DNA of 49,045 nucleotides. Source: Ignavibacteria bacterium. GTDB lineage: Bacteria > Bacteroidota > Ignavibacteria > Tepidaquicellales > OLB5. The notes below the pieces were generated by a model. That model did not search any database and was not told the DNA's origin. It worked only from the letters and a program-made list of their open reading frames with translations. A program made the translations under genes and the position numbers. The DNA lies in the NCBI GenBank assembly GCA_019912545.1, contig JAIOIK010000187.1, positions 1 to 49,045 on the forward strand, written 5' to 3'. Below are positions 7,407-16,565 of the stretch, in pieces. How positions within the stretch are numbered: position 1 is the stretch's first letter; each line of letters starts with the position of its first letter.

Positions 7407-9443
7407 ATGCCTGACGATTTTCAAAATAACGGTTCTTCAAATCCAAAGCCTCCCAAGAAGAGACGCAACGAAGAATTTAACTGGAACAGGGTTTTTAAAG
7501 TAGTCCTTGGGTGGAGCGCTATTCTATTTGGTTTTTTCCTTATTATGATATGGAGCAAATCAGGTGATGGCGGCGAAGTAGAAATTGGATTTGACCAGTA
7601 CCAGAGACTATTAAGTGATAATAAAATTAAAGAAGCTGTTGTTAAGAAGCTTGATAACACCTTTACTTTTCATGGAGTGTTAAAACAGCCAGAACCTCTT
7701 AATGTTGGAAACAGGCAGGTTTCAGGTGATAAATTCTCCGTTCTGCTGCCATACACAAATATTGATGATGCTGTAATCAAAACATGGAATGAAAAAAGTA
7801 TTGCATTCAGAATTGAAAAAGAAGACACAAGCTGGGTAGGACCTTTGATCGGAGCTTTGCCGTGGATACTTATCATTGTATTCTGGATAGTTATAATGCG
7901 CAGGATGCAGGGGCAATCGGGCGGAACAAAAGGAATTTTCTCGTTTGGTAAGTCAAAAGCAAAACTGCTGACTGAAAACCAGCTTCTTGTTACCTTTAAA
8001 GATGTTGCCGGAGCAGATGAAGCAAAGTATGAACTTGAAGAAATAATCGAATTCTTAAGAGAGCCTTCCAAGTTCCAGAAACTTGGCGGAAAGATCCCGA
8101 AAGGAGTTTTGCTTCTCGGGCCTCCGGGTACCGGTAAGACCTTGCTTGCACGCGCAGTTGCAGGAGAAGCCGGAGTACCGTTCTTCTCTATCAGCGGTGC
8201 GGATTTTGTTGAGATGTTTGTTGGTGTTGGAGCGTCACGTGTACGTGACTTGTTTGAAAAAGGAAAGAAAAGCGCTCCCTGTATAATTTTTATAGATGAA
8301 ATTGACGCAGTCGGCAGGCATCGCGGTGCCGGACTAGGCGGCGGACACGATGAACGTGAGCAGACACTTAACCAGCTTTTGGTTGAAATGGATGGATTTG
8401 AACAGAATGCAGGAGTTATAATAATAGCTGCAACTAACCGTCCTGATGTACTTGATCCGGCTTTGTTGAGACCAGGCAGGTTTGACCGGCAGGTTGTTGT
8501 AGATAGGCCTGATGTAAAAGGACGTGAAGGAATTTTCAAAGTTCATGTTCGCAGTATTCCTCTTGATAAGAATGTTTCTTTGGAGGTACTTGCAAAAGGA
8601 ACTCCCGGGCTATCAGGAGCAGATATTGCAAACTTGGTTAATGAAGCTGCGCTTCTTGCGGCAAGAAGGAATCAAACAAACGTTACTATGGCTGATTTTG
8701 AAGAGGCCAAAGATAAAGTAATGATGGGTATGGAAAGAAAAAGCCTTATCATATCTGAAAAAGAAAAAAAGACTACTGCTTACCACGAAATTGGTCACGT
8801 ACTGGTTGCCAAGATGATACCTGAATCTGATCCTGTGCATAAAGTGACAATTATTCCAAGGGGCAGGGCGCTTGGTGTTACAACATATCTTCCAATTGAT
8901 GAAAAACACACTTATTCAAAAGAGTATCTTGAGGCAATGATTGCATATGCCATGGGCGGCCGTGCAGCTGAAAAGTTAGTTTTCAATCAGTTAACTACAG
9001 GAGCAGGAAACGATATTGAACGTGCAACTGCACTTGCAAGGAAGATGGTTTGCGAATGGGGCATGAGCGAAAAACTCGGGCCTCTTACATTCGGAAAGAA
9101 AGAAGAAGAGATATTTCTTGGAAGAGAAATTTCGCAGCACAGAGATTACAGCGAAGGTACTGCAATATTGATTGATGAAGAAGTTAAGAAAATTGTGAAC
9201 AGGGGAATGGAACGCGCTGAAACAGCGCTGAAAGAAAACATGGATTTGCTGCACAAGCTTTCAGCTGCTCTTCTTGAAAGGGAGATACTGGATTCATCCG
9301 AAATTGATACTATAATGAGAGGCGAAGTTCTTCCTCCTCTGGAGATATTAAAAGTTAACGGAAGCGCAGAAAATATTGCAGGTGATAACGGTTCCCCGGG
9401 TAAAAAACCTGAAGGAAAAAGCACCGAGATCAAGAAGGATTAA
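7407..9443 (+). CDS. ftsH: ATP-dependent zinc metalloprotease FtsH
   Basis: This is a 678-aa membrane-anchored AAA+ protease that degrades misfolded membrane proteins and short-lived regulators. It has two membrane helices (about residues 31-49 and 148-164) flanking a periplasmic domain. The AAA module carries Walker A 'GPPGTGKT' (about 238-245), Walker B 'IIFIDEID' and the SRH '[18 protein letters not shown]'. The zinc protease motif is 'HEIGH' (about 459-463). Length and order match the family. The C-terminus has a low-complexity charged tail ('[10 protein letters not shown]'), as in other Bacteroidota. A strong terminator follows at 9480-9517. Confidence 0.97.
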   Translation: MPDDFQNNGSSNPKPPKKRRNEEFNWNRVFKVVLGWSAILFGFFLIMIWSKSGDGGEVEIGFDQYQRLLSDNKIKEAVVKKLDNTFTFHGVLKQPEPLNVGNRQVSGDKFSVLLPYTNIDDAVIKTWNEKSIAFRIEKEDTSWVGPLIGALPWILIIVFWIVIMRRMQGQSGGTKGIFSFGKSKAKLLTENQLLVTFKDVAGADEAKYELEEIIEFLREPSKFQKLGGKIPKGVLLLGPPGTGKTLLARAVAGEAGVPFFSISGADFVEMFVGVGASRVRDLFEKGKKSAPCIIFIDEIDAVGRHRGAGLGGGHDEREQTLNQLLVEMDGFEQNAGVIIIAATNRPDVLDPALLRPGRFDRQVVVDRPDVKGREGIFKVHVRSIPLDKNVSLEVLAKGTPGLSGADIANLVNEAALLAARRNQTNVTMADFEEAKDKVMMGMERKSLIISEKEKKTTAYHEIGHVLVAKMIPESDPVHKVTIIPRGRALGVTTYLPIDEKHTYSKEYLEAMIAYAMGGRAAEKLVFNQLTTGAGNDIERATALARKMVCEWGMSEKLGPLTFGKKEEEIFLGREISQHRDYSEGTAILIDEEVKKIVNRGMERAETALKENMDLLHKLSAALLEREILDSSEIDTIMRGEVLPPLEILKVNGSAENIAGDNGSPGKKPEGKSTEIKKD

Positions 9444-9479
9444 GCAAAGATAATATTTTCAGGAAGAAATTCTAAATTG

Positions 9480-9517
9480 GCCTGCCTGCGTAAAATAACA
9501 GGCAGGCTTTTGTTTTT
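9480..9517 (+). terminator. Terminator after ftsH, abutting the next start codon
   Basis: GCCTGCCTG (9480-9488) and CAGGCAGGC (9499-9507) form a 9-bp GC-rich stem followed by TTTTGTTTTT. The ATG of the next gene starts at the very next base (9518), so that gene depends either on read-through or on a promoter overlapping this structure. Confidence 0.85.
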
Positions 9518-10177
9518 ATGAGCCTAGAATATAAATTAAATAACCACTCCACCCCATTTAAGGGAGAGATTTTCAGAAAGCTGATCCATTATTCTTCGGC
9601 GGCTATTTCTATTGGTTACATTTTCCTTGAAAAGAACATTGTGCTTTCTGTACTTGTGATATTGATAGCCTTCATGCTGTTGTTTGAACTTACCAAATAC
9701 AGGAGCAAGTATATCCACACGCTTTACATGAAGTACTTTAAGGATATGCTGAGAGAGCACGAATATGACAGAAAAAAACTCAGAATTAACGGAGCTACAT
9801 GGGTAATACTCTCTGCAATATTCTGTATAATTTTATTCCCTAAAAATATTGCAATCACGGGTATGCTGATGCTTTCATTTGCAGATAGTACTTCTGCGCT
9901 GCTTGGCAGGTTATACGGGAAAAAACAATATGCGCCAAACAGGTCTTATGTTGGGACGATCTCATTCTTTGCCACAGGAACAGTTATAATGCTTTTTGCA
10001 CCCAAATATTTTGGAAGCTTGAAGGAATATTTGATCTGCCTGACAGCGCTTATCGCGACCACTGTTGTTGACTCCATGAGTCCGCCCGTTGATGATAATC
10101 TCACCATTCCTGTTACATGCTGTGTTGTACTTTATATAATGTATATTATTCTTTACCCGGGTATAATATTTCAGTGA
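9518..10177 (+). CDS. Dolichol/phytol kinase-like CTP-dependent membrane protein
   Basis: This 219-aa polytopic membrane protein has about six hydrophobic segments. 'FRKLIHYSSAAISIGY' near the N-terminus, 'FADSTSALLGRLYGKK', 'SYVGTISFF' and the closing 'DDNLTIPV' follow the pattern of the SEC59/DGK1/VTE5 family, which uses CTP to phosphorylate polyprenols, phytol or diacylglycerol. The family is related to CdsA, and the usual neighbour of ftsH is cdsA; here the fit to the kinase branch looks better. The ATG follows a terminator U-tract with no Shine-Dalgarno. A role in recycling polyprenol carriers or isoprenoid alcohols is inference. Confidence 0.7.
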   Translation: MSLEYKLNNHSTPFKGEIFRKLIHYSSAAISIGYIFLEKNIVLSVLVILIAFMLLFELTKYRSKYIHTLYMKYFKDMLREHEYDRKKLRINGATWVILSAIFCIILFPKNIAITGMLMLSFADSTSALLGRLYGKKQYAPNRSYVGTISFFATGTVIMLFAPKYFGSLKEYLICLTALIATTVVDSMSPPVDDNLTIPVTCCVVLYIMYIILYPGIIFQ

Positions 10178-10244
10178 TCTTAAAATGCGTTATGTGAACT
10201 CAATTTCAAAAGGAAATTTTTAATAAAACTACTTTAAATATTAC

Positions 10245-11357
10245 ATGGCATTAAAATGCGGAATAGTAGGATTACCGAATGTCGGTAAATCAACGTTGTT
10301 CAATTGTCTCACTTCATCCCAACAGGCAGAAGCAGCTAATTACCCTTTTTGTACAATAGAGCCCAATCTTGGAATTGTTACCGTTCCGGATAAGCGTGTT
10401 GACGAACTTGTCAAATTATACAACTCAAAGAAGATAGTTAAGACTGTAATAGAGTTTGTTGATATTGCAGGGCTTGTCGCCGGCGCATCCAAAGGCGAGG
10501 GACTGGGGAACCAGTTTCTTTCTCACATCCGTGAAGTAGATGCGATAATTCATATTGTCCGCTGCTTTGAAAATGATAATGTTATTCACGTAAATAATAA
10601 GGTTGATCCCAAATCCGATATAGAGATAATCGAGACAGAACTTATTTTGAAGGATATTGAAACAGTCGGAGCAAGAATTCAGAAAACCGAAAAAGGACTG
10701 AAGACCGGTGATAAAAAGATCAAAGATGAGTATGCCAGTTACCTTGCGTTAAAAAAGCACTTGGAATCGGGCCGCCTTGCTAAATATTTTACGGTTGAGT
10801 ATAAAAAAACTCACTCACATGATGATTCTATGCATCTGGCTGATCTGAATCTGCTGACAGATAAACATGTGCTTTATGTTGCAAATGTTGATGATCAGAA
10901 TCTTGGCGGCAACGAGTATTCAAAAGTTGTTGAAGATATAGCAAAGAAAGAAGGGGAAGACGCGCTTGTGCTATCTGTTGAAATAGAATCAGAGCTTGCA
11001 CAGCTAGAGCATGATGAGAAGGCAGAATTCCTAAAAGAGCTTGGCATTACTGAACCGGGCCTGGATAAACTCATCCACACTGCTTATGATCTGCTTGGAC
11101 TGAATACTTTCTTCACAGCAGGTGAAAAAGAAGTGCATGCATGGACGATCACAAGAGGAACCAAAGCGCCGCAGGCTGCCGGTGTCATTCATACCGATTT
11201 TGAACACGGTTTCATACGCGCAGAAATAATAAGTTATAAAGACCTCGTTTCTCTTGGCTCAGAGCATGCCGTAAAAGAAAAAGGACTAATGAGAGTGGAA
11301 GGAAAAGATTATGAAGTCAAAGATGGGGATGTTGTTTACTTCAGGTTTAATGTGTAA
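10245..11357 (+). CDS. ychF: Ribosome-binding GTPase/ATPase YchF (Obg family)
   Basis: This 370-aa cytosolic P-loop protein contains G1 'GLPNVGKST', G3 'DIAGLVAGASKGEGLGNQFL', a coiled-coil insertion (about 130-200) and a C-terminal TGS domain ending 'EVKDGDVVYFRFNV'. Members bind ribosomes and hydrolyse ATP in preference to GTP. Length and every motif match the family. The upstream AAAAGGAAA (about 10208-10216) lies rather far from the ATG. A possible weak terminator lies about 100 nt after the stop. Confidence 0.97.
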   Translation: MALKCGIVGLPNVGKSTLFNCLTSSQQAEAANYPFCTIEPNLGIVTVPDKRVDELVKLYNSKKIVKTVIEFVDIAGLVAGASKGEGLGNQFLSHIREVDAIIHIVRCFENDNVIHVNNKVDPKSDIEIIETELILKDIETVGARIQKTEKGLKTGDKKIKDEYASYLALKKHLESGRLAKYFTVEYKKTHSHDDSMHLADLNLLTDKHVLYVANVDDQNLGGNEYSKVVEDIAKKEGEDALVLSVEIESELAQLEHDEKAEFLKELGITEPGLDKLIHTAYDLLGLNTFFTAGEKEVHAWTITRGTKAPQAAGVIHTDFEHGFIRAEIISYKDLVSLGSEHAVKEKGLMRVEGKDYEVKDGDVVYFRFNV

Positions 11358-11457
11358 ATAAATAAATCAGATTCATCAAATTCGTCAGATTTATAAGATT
11401 GAGAATTGAAAGCAAATGGCTCAAATGCACTATAAACAGATATATAATAAAACTGTC

Positions 11458-11484
11458 ACTTTGACTAATTGTGATTGTCAAAGT
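11458..11484 (+). terminator. Possible weak terminator downstream of ychF
   Basis: ACTTTGAC (11458-11465) pairs with GTCAAAGT (11477-11484), followed by TTTAAA. The stem is AT-rich and the T-run is short. Apart from this hairpin, the 252-nt gap 11358-11609 shows only a -7-like box and no gene. Confidence 0.35.
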
Positions 11485-11554
11485 TTTAAATAGATATTTG
11501 GCGTGGATTCTGATTCAGAGCAACATTAATAATTCTTCATTTTTTCATTTGAAT

Positions 11555-11562
11555 TAGCTTTG
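11555..11562 (+). promoter_or_regulatory. -7-like box TAGCTTTG upstream of the GWxTD gene
   Basis: A TAnnTTTG match 47 nt upstream of the ATG at 11610. No TTG occurs at the expected -33 distance, so support is moderate. Confidence 0.35.
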
Positions 11563-11609
11563 TTTTGTATTAATTTAAGATAATCTGAGAATCTCATAAT
11601 AAAAATAAA

Positions 11610-12902
11610 ATGAGAGCAATAATTACCTTCGTTTTTTCAGCCCTCCTTTTCTTAGGCGCCTTTTCTTCTTCACATTCGCAGAACCTTAAGAAGACGAAAA
11701 CCAAGGCTGACCTGTTCTATTTAGACGTTCTGAATTTCTATTCTTCTGAGGGAACGCGCTCCAGAGTGGATGTTTACGTGGAGATACCTCTAAAGAACAT
11801 GGAGTTCAAGAGATCTAAAACTGATAAATCAAATTACGTATCGAAGTTTGACCTTAATATTGATGTTATAGATAAGGATAATAATGTCATTTATAATAAC
11901 CTATCAAAAGAGGAAGTAACAACAAAGGAAACAGGACAGGAATACCTTTCACAGAATTCCCAGATCCTGACCCGTAATCTCTTCTTGCCGCCCGGGGATT
12001 ATAATGTAAAAGTTTCTATTTACGAGCAAAGCACTAAGAAACGCTTTGAGAAGGATAAGAAGATTGTAGTAGAAGATTATTCCACACTTCCGCTTAGCAT
12101 AAGCGATGTTATGATAGTATCCCGCCTTTCGAGCAATGAAGGCAAGAAAACAATTACGCCTGATGTTGAGCGCAATGTAGGAATTGTTGATACATTTTAC
12201 CTTTTCTATTATGTGTATAAGAATAACGACGATCAAAAAGTTGATGTGAACTGCCGGATTATCGACTCGGAAAACAAAGAAGTTTATGTAAAAAAAGAGA
12301 CCATCGATTTTACGACCGGATTGGCTTTCCAGAACCAGGTATTTATGGCGGTGCCTACAACTGATTTTGGCTACGGAAAATACACAATAGAAATTTCCGC
12401 TGCAAGTAATAATTATAATGCTGAGGCAAACTCAACATTCCAAAATCTTAGCCCGGATTTCCCGGCACCGCTCAAAGATATCGATATGCTGGTTGAACAA
12501 TTGCAGTACATTGCAAAGGATGATGAAATGTCTTTCATGCGTGATGGCAAAGATAATACTGAAAAGCAGAAGCGTTTTCTCGATTTCTGGAAGAAAAAAG
12601 ATCCAAGCCCCAACAGCAAAAGAAATGAAGTTATGCAGGAGTATTACAGGCGTTTAATGACTGCTGACAAGTTCTTCTCAACAACATATACACCGGGCTG
12701 GAAAACTGATATGGGAATGGTATTCATCATTTTTGGAGAGCCAAGCAATATAGAACGACATCCTTATGATATGGATCAGAAACCTTATGAGATATGGGAT
12801 TATTACGAGGATAGTAAGCAATTTGTTTTTATAGATAATACAGGATTCGGGGATTACAGATTAATTACTCCCATCTGGGATACTTTCAGATTCTCAAAAT
12901 AA
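11610..12902 (+). CDS. GWxTD domain-containing secreted protein
   Basis: This 430-aa protein has a Sec signal peptide ending near residue 23 ('SSSHSQ'). The middle region is beta-rich and contains repeated short charged strands. The C-terminal portion holds the defining motif 'PGWKTDMGMVFIIFGEP' (about residues 360-376) followed by 'PYEIWDYY', which identifies the GWxTD family (about 100-aa domain). The family is found in Bacteroidota, Ignavibacteriota and Acidobacteriota, and its function is unknown. It is probably periplasmic or surface-associated. A bidirectional terminator separates it from the convergent lipoprotein gene. Confidence 0.88.
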   Translation: MRAIITFVFSALLFLGAFSSSHSQNLKKTKTKADLFYLDVLNFYSSEGTRSRVDVYVEIPLKNMEFKRSKTDKSNYVSKFDLNIDVIDKDNNVIYNNLSKEEVTTKETGQEYLSQNSQILTRNLFLPPGDYNVKVSIYEQSTKKRFEKDKKIVVEDYSTLPLSISDVMIVSRLSSNEGKKTITPDVERNVGIVDTFYLFYYVYKNNDDQKVDVNCRIIDSENKEVYVKKETIDFTTGLAFQNQVFMAVPTTDFGYGKYTIEISAASNNYNAEANSTFQNLSPDFPAPLKDIDMLVEQLQYIAKDDEMSFMRDGKDNTEKQKRFLDFWKKKDPSPNSKRNEVMQEYYRRLMTADKFFSTTYTPGWKTDMGMVFIIFGEPSNIERHPYDMDQKPYEIWDYYEDSKQFVFIDNTGFGDYRLITPIWDTFRFSK

Positions 12903-12943
12903 GGGGGAATTATTATTTGACCACTTTTTTTTAAGCAGATTTA

Positions 12944-12975
12944 AAAAAAGAAGGATACTAATATCCTTCTTTTTT
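12944..12975. terminator. Bidirectional terminator between convergent genes
   Basis: GAAGGATA (12950-12957) pairs with TATCCTTC (12962-12969). The stem is flanked by A and T runs on both sides, so it can act on either strand. The loop contains the stop codon of the minus-strand lipoprotein gene, so the hairpin overlaps that gene's last codons. Confidence 0.85.
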
Positions 12976-13419
12976 ATTTACTTCAGCTGTGATACTGCTT
13001 AACAGATTTTTCAAAGATGTTTCGTCCTTTATCTTGAAATTACCATCAATGTTAATAGTTTCAACCAAATGTGTCGGGCCGCCTATGGTTATAATATTCA
13101 CATTTGCAGAGTTTATGCTGTCTGATTGGATACTGTAATCCTTTTTCACACTGCGGAATCTTGAGATCTTTGCTATCTCGTTTTCGAGTGCGCCTCTTCC
13201 TGATTTCCGCATTTTTTCTCCAAGCCCGTTATAGTAGGTCTGTAGATCCGGACTTAATATATTCCATGCTTTGGTCATATCTCTTTGTTCTGCAGCAACT
13301 ATAAATGCAACCACTGCTCCATCGGGTGTTTTATGAATATTCCCGCATCCGGAGCAAAAGAAAGAGAAAACAATTAGTAGAATTAGTGAAAGATATTTCG
13401 CGGATTTAACTGACTTCAT
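12958..13419 (-). CDS. Small lipoprotein with NTF2/DUF4878-like fold
   Basis: The 153-aa product has a signal peptide with lipobox 'CSGC' (Cys25), so it is expected to be membrane-anchored. After the linker, 'TPDGAVVAFIVAAEQRDMTKAW' followed by an alternating helix-strand pattern resembles DUF4878 or NTF2-like lipoproteins, which occur widely in this phylum without known function. The match is by pattern only. The last codons form part of the bidirectional terminator. Confidence 0.65.
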   Translation of the reverse strand: MKSVKSAKYLSLILLIVFSFFCSGCGNIHKTPDGAVVAFIVAAEQRDMTKAWNILSPDLQTYYNGLGEKMRKSGRGALENEIAKISRFRSVKKDYSIQSDSINSANVNIITIGGPTHLVETINIDGNFKIKDETSLKNLLSSITAEVNKKEGY

Positions 13420-13455
13420 TGTTGTTGTAATCCTGTTTTTATTTCTGTAAATTTA

Positions 13456-13463
13456 CAAATATA
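13456..13463 (-). promoter_or_regulatory. -7 box TATATTTG for the lipoprotein gene
   Basis: On the minus strand a full TAnnTTTG match lies 36 nt upstream of the lipoprotein ATG (13419). It sits in the 65-nt divergent region shared with the lamin-tail protein gene. Confidence 0.45.
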
Positions 13464-13484
13464 TTTTATCAATTTCCTAATAAT

Positions 13485-16400
13485 ATGAAAATTAGAGTCC
13501 TATTGCTGATAGGTATTGCTGTCATTTTTAGTAGTTTAGCTTACTCTCAGAATCCCGGAGATGTTGCTATTAACGAAATTATGTACGCCCCAACTCCAAG
13601 CACAAATGAGTGGTTTGAGCTGTATAACAACACAGCAAATCCCATAAACCTTGCGAACTGGAAATGGAAAGATGCTACTGCAACACTAAGGGTTATTACT
13701 ACTTTAAGTATTAACATAAATGCGGGTGATTTTGCAGTCGTTTGCCAGGACTCTTCAACATTCAGGACTACTTACCCGGGTTTTTCCGGAATACTTTTAC
13801 AGCCCAATAACAGCTGGAGCGCCTTAAATAATACGGGTGATCAGCTTATTTTGTTCAGTGGCAGCGGAACTGTAATAGACAGCATTAATTTTACTTCAAG
13901 TTGGGGAGGTTCAACTGGCAACAAGTCTTTGGAAAGAGTAAGCTCAACAGCATCAACCAATCAGCAGACAAACTGGGGGACTTCAATTGCAGTTGCCGGC
14001 GCTACACCAAATCTAAGAAATTCAATTTCTCCTGCCAATAATGATCTCATCCTCAACATATTGTCTTTCAGCAGTAACTCACCTTTAATCGGAACAAATC
14101 TGCAGATAAACGCGAATGTTAAAAACAGGGGACTGCTTCCGGCTGTAGCATATACAGTATCATTTTATGAAGATTACAATAAAGATAGTATCCCAGTTCC
14201 TTCGGAATTGATAATAACGTTAAATTCTGCCGGTCCGTTAAATGCGGGTGACTCGGCTAATTATAATGCAAATGATCTCTTGGATAGCCTTGGTATAAGG
14301 CAGTACATTGCTGTTGTAACATATGCGCTTGATGAAGATACTACCAACAATAAAAGGATTGGGCAGGTTAATGTTATTTCTGCCGGTGGATTTGATTCAC
14401 TTATTGTAAACGAAATTATGTATGCGCCAACAACCAATACGGGTAAAGAATGGTTTGAAATATATAATAAGACAAGTAATCCGGTAAATCTTGCAAACTG
14501 GAAATGGAAAGACGCGACTGCTTCAATAAATACAATTACAACCCAGGCAATTACAATTCCGGCAAATGGTTTTGCTGTCGTCTGCGAGGATTCTACTGCA
14601 GTAAAAGGATTTTACCCTTTGAATACAGGTGTCTTTATCCAAACTTCATGGAGTGCTCTTAATAACACTGGTGATAATCTAATTCTTCTCAATTCCACTG
14701 GAGTTATCATAGATAGCTTGACATTTACTTCTTCATGGGGAGCGAGCACAGGCAATAAGTCACTTGAAAGAATTTCAGTCTCTGCACCAACTAATCAGCA
14801 ATCAAACTGGGGTACCAGTGTTTCGCCAATTGGATCAACACCAAACCGTGTGAACAGTTTAACACCAAAGCCAAATGATCTCGCTTTAAATAGTATTACT
14901 TTCAGCAGAACAACGCCGTCACTTGGTGATACTCTTGGCATTACAGCGCAGGTGAAAAACAGAGGACTCAATTCTGTAACGAGTTACACCGTTTCTTTTT
15001 ATGATGATTATAACAGGGATAGCATCCCAAATCCAAGTGAACTGAAAATAACGATGAATTCTTCCGGGACGATTAATGCCGGTGACTCTGCAAATTATAT
15101 GTATTCACAGGTTCTCGATAGCGCAGGATTCAGGCAGTACATATCAGTTGTGACATTTACACTTGATGAAGATACAACTAATAACAAGCTTACTAAAGGT
15201 ATCGAAGTATCAGGCGGCAGCACTGCCGGAAGAGTGTTGGTAAATGAAATAATGTATGACCCCCCGACGGGTGAATGTGAATGGGTGGAGTTGTTCAATA
15301 ATTCAGATTCCGTTGTAAACTTGAAGAACTGGAAGATACAGGATAATGGAACTACGCAGGTTGTAATTACAGCAAGTGATTATTTCCTGAATCCCGATCA
15401 GTACGTTGTTATTAGCCAGAATGATACTATTTTCAGCTTTCATCCCGGCTTAAAGCCGGAAAAAGTTATCATAAATTCTTCTCTGCCATCACTGAACAAT
15501 ACAGGGGATGCAGTAGTCATAAATAAGATTAATGGAACACTCTCTGATAGAGTTGATTATCTCCCTGATTGGGGCGGCTCGAATGTGTCGCTTGAGAGAA
15601 TAAACATAAACGGCGCTTCAACTGATTCTTCGAACTGGGCTAGCTCAATAGATTGTGAGAAATCAACACCTGCAAGAGAAAATTCAATTTCAGCAGCAAC
15701 TCATTATAATGCGGGTGATCTTATTATAAATGAGATCATGGCCGGTCCGCTAAGTAATAATTCTGAATATATAGAGCTGTATAATCCAACTTCTCAGACT
15801 ATAAATATAGTCGGGTGGCTGTATTCTGAGACGGGAAGCACAAAAGGAATTACAGATACCTGCGCTGCTTTGATAAAGCCGGGCTCATATGCAGTAATTG
15901 CTTCTGATACAACGATCTATAATATGTATTCTTATCTGCGTACTCCGGACTCCACTCAAAAAGTATTCATTATCGGTTTACTTGGATTAAACAATGATGC
16001 TGACCTGGTAAAAATAGCAGATGTGTTCAGAACGAAAATCGACAGCGTTTACTATTCCGATAACTGGTACAATCCAAATCTTTCCGGAAGCGGCAGGTCG
16101 CTTGAGAAAATTAATCCTTCGCTAAACGGCAATGACGGGAAGAACTGGAGCAGCTGTACGTATCCAAATGGAGGCTCGCCAGGACTGAGGAACAGCATAT
16201 TTACAAACCTGCAGCCGGGCGGCGGAGAGATCACAATTTCACCAAATCCTTTTTCACCAGATGGCGATGGATATGAAGATTTTACAATCATAAGCTATAA
16301 GCTTTCAAGTACAGTTTCTCAGGTAAGGATGAAGATATTTGATGTTAAAGGAAGACTGATCAAAACGATCCTCAATAACCAGACCACAGGTAACCAGGGT

Positions 16401-16541
16401 CAGATAGTCTATAACGGCCTTGATGACGAAAACAGGAAACTAAGGCTGGGTATTTATATTGTCTTCATGGAGGCTTTAAACGATCAGAATGGAGTAGTTG
16501 AAACGATCAAAACAACCATGGTAGTTGGCGCAAAACTGTAA
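13485..16541 (+). CDS. Secreted multi-lamin-tail-domain surface protein
   Basis: The 1018-aa protein has a signal peptide (cleavage near 'LAYSQ', residue 22). It contains four lamin-tail domains that begin with 'INEIM' or 'VNEIM' near residues 30, 305, 585 and 745. After the first and second there is a CARDB/Ig-like domain ('VKNRGL...YTVSFY.D'), so residues 26-300 and 302-580 form a direct tandem duplication. The end, from 'ISPNPFSPDGDG' (about 918), is a FlgD-Ig-like or type IX-type C-terminal domain ('MKIFDVKGRLIKT'). It is likely exported and surface-bound. Lamin-tail domains in bacteria often accompany nucleases or adhesins; no catalytic domain is visible here, so a structural or adhesive role is inference. 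Confidence 0.85.
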   Translation: MKIRVLLLIGIAVIFSSLAYSQNPGDVAINEIMYAPTPSTNEWFELYNNTANPINLANWKWKDATATLRVITTLSININAGDFAVVCQDSSTFRTTYPGFSGILLQPNNSWSALNNTGDQLILFSGSGTVIDSINFTSSWGGSTGNKSLERVSSTASTNQQTNWGTSIAVAGATPNLRNSISPANNDLILNILSFSSNSPLIGTNLQINANVKNRGLLPAVAYTVSFYEDYNKDSIPVPSELIITLNSAGPLNAGDSANYNANDLLDSLGIRQYIAVVTYALDEDTTNNKRIGQVNVISAGGFDSLIVNEIMYAPTTNTGKEWFEIYNKTSNPVNLANWKWKDATASINTITTQAITIPANGFAVVCEDSTAVKGFYPLNTGVFIQTSWSALNNTGDNLILLNSTGVIIDSLTFTSSWGASTGNKSLERISVSAPTNQQSNWGTSVSPIGSTPNRVNSLTPKPNDLALNSITFSRTTPSLGDTLGITAQVKNRGLNSVTSYTVSFYDDYNRDSIPNPSELKITMNSSGTINAGDSANYMYSQVLDSAGFRQYISVVTFTLDEDTTNNKLTKGIEVSGGSTAGRVLVNEIMYDPPTGECEWVELFNNSDSVVNLKNWKIQDNGTTQVVITASDYFLNPDQYVVISQNDTIFSFHPGLKPEKVIINSSLPSLNNTGDAVVINKINGTLSDRVDYLPDWGGSNVSLERININGASTDSSNWASSIDCEKSTPARENSISAATHYNAGDLIINEIMAGPLSNNSEYIELYNPTSQTINIVGWLYSETGSTKGITDTCAALIKPGSYAVIASDTTIYNMYSYLRTPDSTQKVFIIGLLGLNNDADLVKIADVFRTKIDSVYYSDNWYNPNLSGSGRSLEKINPSLNGNDGKNWSSCTYPNGGSPGLRNSIFTNLQPGGGEITISPNPFSPDGDGYEDFTIISYKLSSTVSQVRMKIFDVKGRLIKTILNNQTTGNQGQIVYNGLDDENRKLRLGIYIVFMEALNDQNGVVETIKTTMVVGAKL
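13561..15220 (+). repeat. Tandem duplication of about 830 bp inside the lamin-tail gene
   Basis: The unit starting about 13561 (residue 26) recurs from about 14390 (residue 302). Both encode 'NEIMYAPT', 'NLANWKWKDAT', 'SALNNTGD' and 'LDEDTTNNK' at matching positions. The copies have diverged at the DNA level but are collinear. Confidence 0.8.
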
Positions 16542-16565
16542 TTACATTTCATATTATAAAGTGTT

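Noticed and set aside
7670-8539. 289-codon minus-strand ORF opposite ftsH
   Set aside because: It lies wholly antisense to the highly conserved AAA region of ftsH, has a low-complexity Ser/Pro-rich product and no upstream signals; a shadow of codon bias.
9518-10177. Calling this gene cdsA because it follows ftsH
   Set aside because: The visible motifs fit the SEC59/DGK1/VTE5 kinase branch better, and the product is shorter than typical CdsA; position alone is not enough.
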